From Flagellimonas oceanensis (GTDB taxonomy: Bacteria; Bacteroidota; Bacteroidia; Flavobacteriales; Flavobacteriaceae), in assembly GCF_003992595.1 (NCBI RefSeq), contig NZ_RZNA01000045.1:40314-104313 (forward strand): DNA of 64,000 nt. The letters run 5' to 3'. The notes beneath the pieces were generated by a model, which saw only the letters and a program-made list of their open reading frames with translations, did not search any database and was not told the origin of the DNA. Shown here piece after piece: positions 9,863 through 18,968 of this stretch; positions within the stretch are counted from its first letter, which is position 1; every line of letters begins with the position of its first letter. The translations under genes were made by a program, and so were the position numbers.

Positions 9863-10771
9863 TTATAGCATCATTCTAGAATACGGAATCACCGTATCGT
9901 ACCCTTTCGATTTAAAATAAGAAATACTTTTTTCATCGCCGGTCGCCAGAACAAAATCCCCTCCCCAAGCTCCAAGACTTTTTATCATTCCAAAATAATC
10001 TGGGAAAAGCTGATGCTTTACGGGCTCAATTTTTAGAATATGGGAAAGTAAGGTTTCATGCTCTTCCATCAGCGATTCAAAACCAGCCATAGTCGGGGCC
10101 TGAATCATTTTTTTGGTAATACTGGAAACTTCCTTGACCAGCTCGTGCTTGTCAAACTGTTGTTCTCGATAATTGGAAATGGCTTCCCTGCTACTTTGTT
10201 TTTGGTTGAGGTGAACAAAGAATAAGGAATTCTTGAAAATTGGATTGAAATCAATCTGTTCAATGTTCGGTTCTCCATCAACTAGTTGATAGGTGATTGG
10301 CGAGTTATGCTGTGCACACGCAATATCATAACCACTGCCCCCAAAGGCATTCGATAAAAGTTGGTAGGCATCAACACGTGCCCATTGCGCTAAATTGTTT
10401 ATCAGTGTGGAAGACGTTCCAAGACCCCATGATCTAGGAAAAGTAAGGTATGTCTCAATCTGAAAACCATCACTATCCGTCAATAATAATGGATTTTGTG
10501 CATTGGCTTCCAAAAGTAAGGACCTCAAGGTCTTTGCCACGGTTTCATCAGAAGCGGAAACCACATGTGAATCGGTAAGGTCAAATTTAGCAGAGAACCA
10601 TACTTCCTTGTTTTCATCTAAACTGGTCCACTCTATATATCCGGACTTGGTTGGAGTCACATGTAGCGATTGCCCGTAGCTAGTGGGGATGGCCAGTCCC
10701 AAGGCTCCATCCAAAATGGCATACTCCCCGGATAACAATAATTTTCCGTTGCTGTAAAACTCCTTCTCCAT
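9863..10771 (-). CDS. GHMP kinase, GYDIA family
   Basis: 'YSNGKLLLSGEYAILDGALGLAIPT', 'PRSWGLGTSSTLINNLA', 'GGSGYDIACAQ'. Confidence 0.9.
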   Translation of the reverse strand: MEKEFYSNGKLLLSGEYAILDGALGLAIPTSYGQSLHVTPTKSGYIEWTSLDENKEVWFSAKFDLTDSHVVSASDETVAKTLRSLLLEANAQNPLLLTDSDGFQIETYLTFPRSWGLGTSSTLINNLAQWARVDAYQLLSNAFGGSGYDIACAQHNSPITYQLVDGEPNIEQIDFNPIFKNSLFFVHLNQKQSSREAISNYREQQFDKHELVKEVSSITKKMIQAPTMAGFESLMEEHETLLSHILKIEPVKHQLFPDYFGMIKSLGAWGGDFVLATGDEKSISYFKSKGYDTVIPYSRMML

Positions 10772-12087
10772 TAGTTTGATTTAATTCTTTCATAAGCCTC
10801 TTTTACCGAGGCATTGGTCACGGTTTGGTCCTTAAAATAAGTAACCAGTTCTTGTTTTTCAGCTTCCGTGGCGCCCAATTGGTTCAACATGTTCAACAAA
10901 TGCATCTTCATATGTCCTTTTTGAATACCGGTGGTTACCAAACTACGAACTGCCGCAAAATTCTGGGCCAATCCGGCTACAGCAACAATTTGCATCAATT
11001 CTTTTGCAGATGGATGTTGAAGGATTTCCAAGGCCAATTTTACCATTGGGTGCAAGGTGGTCAATCCGCCAACGGTTCCGAGAGCAAGGGGAACCTCAAT
11101 CCAAAACGTGAAAATACCGTCCTCGATTTTGGCATGGGTCAAACTGGAATATTGACCATCTTTGGCCGCATAGGCATGCACACCGGCTTCCACAGCTCTA
11201 AAATCATTTCCAGTAGCAAGTACAACCGCATCGATTCCGTTCATGATGCCCTTATTATGGGTAACAGCTCTGTAAGGTTCCGCCTTGGCAATGTTCACTG
11301 CCTGAACAAATTTTTCAGCAAATTCCTCGGCAGGCATATCAGCAATACCCAATTCCGAAATGGGACAACTAACCTCGGCCTTAACCAAACAATCTGGCAC
11401 ATAGTTGGATAGAATGCTCATTACCACCTCTATGTTTTTTTCTTCTTCCGTAAAACCATCAAAATCGAGTGCCAGCTCTTTTAAGGTCTTTGCGAATTGT
11501 TCCAAGCAGGAGTTGATGAAATTCGCTCCCATGGCATCCAAGGTCTCAAAAGTGCAATGGAGTTGATGATAGCCTTCAATCTTATCCGTTAGATCTCGTA
11601 ATTCAAGGTTTTTGATGCCTCCGCCCCGCTTTTCCATGCGCTGGGTTATGGTAGCAACACTTTGAAGCAATTCTGGCTTGGCCGAAGTAAAAAAATCGGA
11701 AAGCTTTTGCTTGTCTCCCTTATATATAAAGTGTATCTGACCTACTTTCTCAGTACCAATGATCTCTGCTTTAAAGCCACCGCGCTCCAACCAGAATTTC
11801 GCCGCTTTGCTTGCTGCCGCGACCACCGAACTTTCCTCAATGGCCATAGGCACGGCGTAGAGCTCATTATTGATTTTAAAATTAGGAGCTACGGCAAAGG
11901 GCAAATAGTAATTGGAAACGGTATTCTCAATAAACTCATCGTGTAATTTTTGCACTCTGGGGTCTGTGTTCCAATACTGTTCCAACAGTTGTTTGGTAGC
12001 CTTGGGGTCCGTAGTGCAATTGGTGGCTATCCAATCAATTTTTTGGGTTTTGGTAAGTTTGGAAAATCCTTCAACGGGCGTGTTCAT
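10771..12087 (-). CDS. mvaA: hydroxymethylglutaryl-CoA reductase, degradative type
   Basis: 'EGFSKLT', 'ENTVSNYYLPFAVAPNF', 'THNKGIMNGIDAVVLATGNDFRAVEAG', 'LGTVGGLTTLHP'. Confidence 0.93.
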   Translation of the reverse strand: MNTPVEGFSKLTKTQKIDWIATNCTTDPKATKQLLEQYWNTDPRVQKLHDEFIENTVSNYYLPFAVAPNFKINNELYAVPMAIEESSVVAAASKAAKFWLERGGFKAEIIGTEKVGQIHFIYKGDKQKLSDFFTSAKPELLQSVATITQRMEKRGGGIKNLELRDLTDKIEGYHQLHCTFETLDAMGANFINSCLEQFAKTLKELALDFDGFTEEEKNIEVVMSILSNYVPDCLVKAEVSCPISELGIADMPAEEFAEKFVQAVNIAKAEPYRAVTHNKGIMNGIDAVVLATGNDFRAVEAGVHAYAAKDGQYSSLTHAKIEDGIFTFWIEVPLALGTVGGLTTLHPMVKLALEILQHPSAKELMQIVAVAGLAQNFAAVRSLVTTGIQKGHMKMHLLNMLNQLGATEAEKQELVTYFKDQTVTNASVKEAYERIKSN

Positions 12088-12304
12088 AAAGCTGGGTTAA
12101 AGCATTCAAATATACGGATATTGCCCATTTAGGCGAGCCTCGGATTTATTTTGAACCCGAAGTGGTACTTCAAAGGTTAAAATTTGTTGCAAACACAACA
12201 TCAGAATTTATTTTTCCGATAAATATTAGTAAACTTGGGAGTTTTTAATCAATTAAACCTAGCGCATAAATAATATGTAGCTATGTGTGATTTGTAACAA
12301 AATA

Positions 12305-12370
12305 TCATGTCGAGCGCAGTCGAGACATTTTTGTTTGACCTTTCGACTGCGCTCAAGATGACAAAAATGT
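12305..12370. repeat. intergenic compound inverted-repeat (REP-like) element
   Basis: gagcgcagtcga (12312-12323) / tcgactgcgctc (12343-12354) interleaved with acatttttgt (12325-12334) / acaaaaatgt (12361-12370). Confidence 0.75.
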
Positions 12371-12411
12371 TTTCTTGATAGTTCAGGAACCTATAACCAA
12401 ACCAAAAATTT

Positions 12412-13974
12412 ATGTCAGATATTGCTAAACCAGCCCACAAAAAAGAATTATTTGGCCATCCAGTAGGATTGTACGTATTGTTCTTTACCGAAATGTGGGA
12501 ACGATTTTCCTATTACGGGATGCGTGCCCTTCTTACCCTGTATATGACTGCGGAAACATTGAAGAATGACCCACAAAGTGGTTTGGGATGGACAACCACT
12601 GAAGCTTTGGCACTCTATGGCTGGTACACCATGTTGGTTTATGTAATGAGTATACCCGGAGGGTTTTTAGCTGACAGATATCTTGGACAGAAAAAAGCAG
12701 TGACCATTGGAGCCATTCTCTTGACCATTGGTCATGGCGTCTTGGCTATTGATTATTTATGGGCCTATTACACCGGTTTGGGCTTTGTGATTCTGGGTGT
12801 AGGAATGCTCAAGCCCAACATCTCCACCATGGTGGGAGGATTATATAAACAAAACGACATCCGCAGGGATAAAGGCTTTAGTATTTTTTACGTAGGAATA
12901 AATCTCGGGTCATTCCTCGCATCCATTACCGTGGGTATCGTAGCTGCGGTTTATGGATGGCATTATGGGTTTGGCCTTGCCGGAATAGGAATGTTTGTGG
13001 GATTGTTGGTCTACCTCTACGGACAACGGTTTTTGGTCCATGTGGGCAACCAACCGACTTTGGAGGAAAAAGCCTCCGACATAAGTTTGGGACAATTGTT
13101 TTCTCAATTGCTCAAATCCCCGTTGCAATTGACCATAGTGGGAGTTCTTTTGGCGTATTCCATTTATGCCGGATTTACATACGACGGCCCCGATAACTGG
13201 GGGTATGGGATATTGTTTATTTTCCTTTCGCTCATCACTGGTATGATGATGATGATCTACAAAAACCTGAACGGAAAAGTCGAAAAGGACAGATACGTTG
13301 TTCTGCTCATTTCTCTTTTGATGGTAATTGTTTTTTGGGGAAGTTTTGAGCAGATGGGTGGCCTTATGAATCTATATGCCCAAGAAAAAACAAACAGAAT
13401 GTTCATGGGGTGGGAAGTGCCCGCAGCATGGTTTCAGGCAGCCAATGCAGGATTCATCATCCTTTTTGCCGTAGCTGTGGCTAATTTCTGGGCGAGAAGA
13501 AAATTAAAAGGCAAGGAAGCCACCTCGTTGTTTAAAATGGCAACAGGGGTTATCATCATGGGCGTGGGATTCGTCTACATGGTTTTTGCCTCCTTGCAAT
13601 ATGAAAGTTCAGGTTCTTCGGCTATGTACTGGTTGGTTTTGACCTATCTCTTCCACACCATTGGAGAGTTGTGTCTTTCCCCTGTATCATTGTCCTTCTT
13701 CACAAAATTGGCGCCAGCAAGGTACATGGCCTTGATGATGGGCGTATACTGGGCCGCCACAGGTTTAGGAAACAAGGTTGCAGGAATCGTTGGGGAAAGC
13801 TCGGTTCAAGCAGGGGAACTAAAAGTATTCGGTGGACTGTTCATTTTTGCCGTATTATTTGGTACCTTGGTATTGCTCCTATTAAAACCATTGAAGCGAT
13901 TGACGCACGGTGCTGAGGACAATGAGACCGAAATCACTGCAGAAAATGAAGTCGAAACCATCGAAAGAGGTTAG
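12412..13974 (+). CDS. peptide MFS transporter (POT family)
   Basis: 'TEMWERFSYYGMRALLTLYM', 'GGFLADRYLGQKKAV', 'FSIFYVGINLGSFLA'. Confidence 0.95.
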   Translation: MSDIAKPAHKKELFGHPVGLYVLFFTEMWERFSYYGMRALLTLYMTAETLKNDPQSGLGWTTTEALALYGWYTMLVYVMSIPGGFLADRYLGQKKAVTIGAILLTIGHGVLAIDYLWAYYTGLGFVILGVGMLKPNISTMVGGLYKQNDIRRDKGFSIFYVGINLGSFLASITVGIVAAVYGWHYGFGLAGIGMFVGLLVYLYGQRFLVHVGNQPTLEEKASDISLGQLFSQLLKSPLQLTIVGVLLAYSIYAGFTYDGPDNWGYGILFIFLSLITGMMMMIYKNLNGKVEKDRYVVLLISLLMVIVFWGSFEQMGGLMNLYAQEKTNRMFMGWEVPAAWFQAANAGFIILFAVAVANFWARRKLKGKEATSLFKMATGVIIMGVGFVYMVFASLQYESSGSSAMYWLVLTYLFHTIGELCLSPVSLSFFTKLAPARYMALMMGVYWAATGLGNKVAGIVGESSVQAGELKVFGGLFIFAVLFGTLVLLLLKPLKRLTHGAEDNETEITAENEVETIERG

Positions 13975-15999
13975 TCTTTCTTCAAACTAAAAACATGATA
14001 TCCCTTTTCACCCTTGTAGCGTAAAGGGATTTCTTTTTTACTGCACGTTGTCTTCCATGTATTGATCAAGCTTGGGTAATTGCTGCCGTCAGCTAATACT
14101 TTTTTGGATTTGATGGAATCCAGAACCCGTTCCAGATTGATTTTCGGGGATTGCGCGAGCAACAGATAATCCAAATGTTTCCAAAGGAAGAATGCCCGTA
14201 CCATCCATAAAAAATAGTTTTTTGGTGCCAATACCATAACTATTTTGCACTACCATGGTATCTACTTTTTGAATCCGTTCAGTCACAGCATTGTTGGTTG
14301 CACTGTTTCCAATATTGGAACTATCCGAAGTGATTATGGAAAGTGAATCACCCAATTGATGCAGTACAACCGTATTCCTGGAACGGTGCACCAAGATGAT
14401 AGTTTCTTTGTGATGGGTTTGGACTTGGGTCCAGATTATCCAGCTTTGAAAAACAATCAGCCCCCCAAAGAATACCAAAACTGACTTCCATCGGGGCTGG
14501 GATAGAAAAATCACTGAGGCAAGGATAATGAAGTATGCTAATATCAGCTGAACTGAATCAAAAGGAATGTTTTTGATGATAAAACCTTCTTGCTGGGCTA
14601 CCCAACCTATGATTGAATTCATGAGCTGAATGGCTCCATTGAAACCATTGACTAAAAATTGTGGTAAGTAATCAATCAAGGCCAATAGGATGACCAAGAT
14701 GCCAAAGCCCAAAATCAGTCCTAAAAATGGGATGACTAGCAAATTGGAGACAAAAAACAAAGCAGGGAATTGATGAAAATAAAACAAACTGATGGGTAAT
14801 ACACACAACTGGGCGGCTACACTCACCGATAGTAATTGCCACGTTTTACGAATAATGATGTTTTCGGGGAACCAAAATGTTTGCAGTTTCGGATAGATCC
14901 AAACAATGGCGAATACCACAGCATAGCTCATTTGGAAGCCCACTTGAAACAGAAACAATGGCTTTACCAATAAAATGAACAGCATGGAAAGCGCAATAAT
15001 GTTGAACAAGTTGGTCGGCCGGCTCAGGTAAAGCGCATAGGCCACGAAGGAGAACATGGTCACCGCACGGAAAATGGAAGGTGAAAGCCCGGCCACAAAA
15101 GCATAGCCCCAAAGTAGTAAAACAACAACTATAAGCTTGATGGTTTTACCTTTAGGTAAACGTTCCAAAGGAGACAAAATAAACTCCAAAAGGAACAGAA
15201 TAATCCCGACGTGAAGTCCCGATACCGCCAAAATATGAACGACGCCCGCATTTTTGTAATTGTTATAGTTGGTTTCGGAGATATCGTCCCGTTTTCCCAA
15301 GAGCAAAGCTTGTATCACGCTTAGCTCCTCGGCTCTAAAGTTTTTGCTTCTAGCTTGGCAATGATATGTTCTCTGAAATTGCTAGCCACACCGAAAAAGG
15401 TTTTAGTGGCATGTTCCTTTTTTACGATACTACCGTAGTTGATTCTTATTTGATGCCAAATACCCTGCTTTTCGAGGTAGCTTTTGTAATCAAATTGGAG
15501 TGGATTCAAGGATGGACGAATACCTTCAGGTTTGCCATAAATCAAAAGTTCATCATCAACTTGCAACTGCTTTAGCGTAGAGTCCCCCGAAAGGCTGAAA
15601 AGTAATCTTCCAGAAGCTTGTTTGTTATCCGCAGCAATGATTTCCGAAACATATCGGTGCGAAAAAGTGCTGGGTTTGAGTACCTCCTTCACTTTTTGAT
15701 GCCACGCTTTTTCTTGGTTGAGACGCATTTTTGAGTAATGATGGGGCATACCTCATACCTTTGCCCATGGAAATCCCAACAACGAGCACACCCAAACATA
15801 GCGTGACGAGCGTAGTGACCACTTCAAAATACGGGAACCCTGTTCTACACTGCTTTTTACCGACCCAATAAAGAATAGGTGTCAAAACCAACATGGATAA
15901 TAAGGGCAAAAGTGGCGCTACATCAAAATAAAAGCCGATTGTGATGCCCAAGGCCACCCACACTGTGAGTTTAATGGATGCAAAATTTATCTGACGCAC
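13971..15999 (-). pseudogene. comEC: ComEC/Rec2-family protein, frameshifted (at least three frame changes)
   Basis: Consecutive pieces 15999-15625, 15749-15321, 15318-14089 and 14237-13971 continue one another: N-terminal TM region; OB-like 'YKSYLEKQGIWHQIRI'; 'IQALLLGKRDDIS...AVSGLHVGI'; C-terminal 'LLLAQSPKINLERVLDSI'. Confidence 0.85.
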
Positions 16000-16000
16000 C

Positions 16001-16555
16001 TTACAGGATACGCATGGCCTTTACAAAAGCGCTGTTCCAGTACCCTTCCCGTAGCGAGGATACCAGCACGCCTCGTGAGGTTGTGGCGTGAATAAATTTG
16101 ATGTCGTTTCCGTCCACATCGACAACAAGTCCTACATGGTTGATGCGCCTTCCCGTTTTACTGGTCTTAAAAAAAAGCAGGTCCCCTTTTTCCACATGGT
16201 TTACCCGCACTTTTTGCCCTTCCATGGCCATTTGATAGGAAGTTCTGGGGAACATGATGTTGTTTTCCTTTAACGAAACATAAATCAGTCCAGAGCAATC
16301 CATGCCCCGTTTGGTGGTACCCCCGTATTTGTAACGGGTCCCAGAAAAAGTCAATGCGGTGGAAATGATTTCGTGTGCCTTAGTATTTTTACGCCCCTCT
16401 TTTTTGCGTTCCTTTTTGGATTCGTTAGGGGGAGTGTCGGTGGTTGACCCCTCTACCGTAACGGTTCGGGTCTTGCTGTAGGTGCGTCGTTTTTTACCTG
16501 GACCGCAAGCGGCAATGGTAAAAAGCAATAGTAAGATTATGGTTTTTCGTAACAT
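16001..16555 (-). CDS. C40 (NlpC/P60) family peptidase, lipoprotein
   Basis: 'TRYKYGGTTKRGMDCSGLIYVSL', 'GDLLFFKT...INHVGLVVD'. Confidence 0.92.
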   Translation of the reverse strand: MLRKTIILLLLFTIAACGPGKKRRTYSKTRTVTVEGSTTDTPPNESKKERKKEGRKNTKAHEIISTALTFSGTRYKYGGTTKRGMDCSGLIYVSLKENNIMFPRTSYQMAMEGQKVRVNHVEKGDLLFFKTSKTGRRINHVGLVVDVDGNDIKFIHATTSRGVLVSSLREGYWNSAFVKAMRIL

Positions 16556-16588
16556 CCAAGAATAGATTTACTTTCTTGGATGATAAAA

Positions 16589-17701
16589 CTACGCATTTTT
16601 CACAATTAATTGGGCCGTCATTTGACTGGCACCTTTTCCTCCCAATTTTTCCTTGAGCGACTTATAGTCGGAAAGCATGCGTTCCCGTTCAGTTCCTTCG
16701 ACAACTTTGGAAAGTTCCGCTTTAAGGTTCTTTGGGGTCAGATCGTTCTGGATCAATTCTTTGACAACCTCCCTTTTCATGATGAGGTTCACCAAGGAAA
16801 TATAATCCAATGTGATGATACGCTTCGCTATTTGATAGGAAATCCAATTTCCTTTATAGCAGACCACTTGAGGGATGCCAAAAAGAGCGGTTTCCAAAGT
16901 GGCAGTTCCGCTAGTGACCATTGCAGCGTGGGAATGTTTGAGCAGCGTATAGGTTTTATTGGATACAAACTCCACTTTGTCTCCTTTAAGGAATGGGGCA
17001 TAAAACGCATTGGGAAGACTGGGGGCCCCAGCGATTACGAATTGATAATCTGGAAAATCTTTTTTTACCGAAAGCATCACATCCAACATCTTTTGCACTT
17101 CTTGTTTTCGGCTTCCGGGCAATAATGCGATGATGGGCTTTTTTGGGTCTAAATTGTTTTCTTTTCGAAATGTTTCATTATCCTGAAGCGGAGTGTTCTC
17201 AATGGCATCAATCAGTGGGTGCCCTACGAACTGCACAGGAAAACCATGTTTTTTCTCATAAAAATCCTTTTCAAAAGGCAGAATAACGTACATGTTGTCA
17301 ATGTCCCGCTTTATTTTTTTGATCCTGCCCTCGCGGGATGCCCAAATCTGAGGTGAGATGTAATAATTGGTTTTGAAACCATTTTCTTTGGCCCACTTTG
17401 CGATTCTAAGGTTGAAACCTGAGAAATCAATAAAGATAATCTGATCGGGGTTGAACTTTTGGATGTCTTCTTTGCAGTACGAAATGTTTTTGAAGATGGT
17501 GGGAATGTTCATCAACACCTCCAAAAAACCCATAAAGGCCATATCCTTGTAATGTTTGGCCAGTTCGCCGCCAGCTTGCTGCATCAAGTCGCCGCCCCAA
17601 CAACGTATCTCCGCTGAGGTATCCACTTTTTTCAGCGCCTTGATCAAATTGGACCCGTGCAAGTCCCCCGATGCTTCGCCAGCTATAATGTAGTATTTCA
17701 T
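16589..17701 (-). CDS. lpxB: lipid-A-disaccharide synthase
   Basis: 'YYIIAGEASGDLHGSNLIKAL', 'FIDFSGFNLRIAKWAK', 'LLPGSRKQEV', 'SGTATLE'. Confidence 0.96.
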   Translation of the reverse strand: MKYYIIAGEASGDLHGSNLIKALKKVDTSAEIRCWGGDLMQQAGGELAKHYKDMAFMGFLEVLMNIPTIFKNISYCKEDIQKFNPDQIIFIDFSGFNLRIAKWAKENGFKTNYYISPQIWASREGRIKKIKRDIDNMYVILPFEKDFYEKKHGFPVQFVGHPLIDAIENTPLQDNETFRKENNLDPKKPIIALLPGSRKQEVQKMLDVMLSVKKDFPDYQFVIAGAPSLPNAFYAPFLKGDKVEFVSNKTYTLLKHSHAAMVTSGTATLETALFGIPQVVCYKGNWISYQIAKRIITLDYISLVNLIMKREVVKELIQNDLTPKNLKAELSKVVEGTERERMLSDYKSLKEKLGGKGASQMTAQLIVKNA

Positions 17702-17710
17702 GTTCCTGTA

Positions 17711-17998
17711 CTATGACATTACTTTGTATAGCAGTATAACCAAAGCGGTCACCAAGGTTGCCAGCATAACACCCTTGGACCGTTGATCTCTTTTGATTCG
17801 TAAAAACCCGAAAAACGCCACTAAGTTCAATATAGCACCCAATGCCAACAAGCTGCCAATATGTCCTTGCTCAATGGCGGCATTAAAGGTTTCCACAATG
17901 CCCAGATCGGAAAATAGCAGAATATAGAGCAAAGTCCCAAAGGTATTTGCAATGAGTCCCACGATAAAGCCTATGATGATTTCTTTCTTATTGTTCAT
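17711..17998 (-). CDS. membrane protein, conserved hypothetical
   Basis: 95 aa, three TM segments, between surE and lpxB. Confidence 0.7.
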   Translation of the reverse strand: MNNKKEIIIGFIVGLIANTFGTLLYILLFSDLGIVETFNAAIEQGHIGSLLALGAILNLVAFFGFLRIKRDQRSKGVMLATLVTALVILLYKVMS

Positions 17999-18767
17999 TT
18001 AAGTTCCAGTTGTTGATTTGTGGTATAGCATGATGCGCCGTAAGGTCGAATTGAGTGGGCACTACCGAAATATAGCCCTTTGCCAAAGCCCATTCGTCGG
18101 TGTCCTCGCCTTTGTCCAAAAGTTCGAATTCTCCCGTTAACCAATAATAATTTTTTCCTGAGGGACTTGTGCGTTTATCAAATTCCTCTTTCCAATTACC
18201 GCGTGCCTGCCGGCATATTTTTATACCCTTTGGTGCAGTTTCCGTTTTTGGAATGTTCACATTTAAAACAGTTCCCTTGGGAATTCCGTTGGCCAATGCT
18301 TCGGAGACAATACTTTTGATGGCTCCCAAAGCAGGTTCAAAATTGGCGTCCCATGAGTAATCGCACAAAGAGAAGCCAATAGCTGGAATGCCTTCGATGC
18401 CCGCCTCGATGGCAGCGCTCATGGTTCCCGAATAAATCACGTTGATGGATGAATTGGACCCATGGTTGATGCCGCTCACACAAATATCGGGCTTGCGGTC
18501 CAAAATGACCCGAAGGGCCAATTTCACACAATCTGCAGGGGTGCCGCTGCAACTGTACTCGCTGGGAGCACCCTCTTTATGGTCCACGACCACCTTTTTG
18601 GAAAACAGGGTGCTATCCACCGTAATGGCATGCCCCATCCCACTTTGCGGACTGTCAGGAGCCACTACGACCACATCTCCAAGCTCTTTCATGGTTCGTA
18701 TCAGAGCCCTGAGTCCAGGAGCCGTGATTCCATCATCATTGGTTACCAAAATAAGAGGTTTTCCCAT
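17988..18767 (-). CDS. surE: 5'/3'-nucleotidase SurE (track ORF extends to 18803)
   Basis: 'PLILVTNDDGITAPGLRAL', 'SGINHGSNSSINVIYSGTMSAAIEA'. Confidence 0.95.
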   Translation of the reverse strand: MGKPLILVTNDDGITAPGLRALIRTMKELGDVVVVAPDSPQSGMGHAITVDSTLFSKKVVVDHKEGAPSEYSCSGTPADCVKLALRVILDRKPDICVSGINHGSNSSINVIYSGTMSAAIEAGIEGIPAIGFSLCDYSWDANFEPALGAIKSIVSEALANGIPKGTVLNVNIPKTETAPKGIKICRQARGNWKEEFDKRTSPSGKNYYWLTGEFELLDKGEDTDEWALAKGYISVVPTQFDLTAHHAIPQINNWNLNEQ

Positions 18768-18968
18768 ATTGGATAATTTAAGCCATAAAAATACGTTTTT
18801 CATAAGGATATGAAGCTTTTGCCGTTTAACAAAAAATTAAATGCAGCGGAAAGGACTGGCACGGTTTTTTCTGTATATTAGGGAATTCATACAATTAGAA
18901 ACGACGGATGACGTAATGAAGATTTGACAGTATGAGGTCAGATTATTTCGCTCCAGAAAAATCACATT

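Noticed and set aside
10825-11412. 195-aa plus ORF inside mvaA
   Set aside because: Antisense to an unambiguous HMG-CoA reductase.
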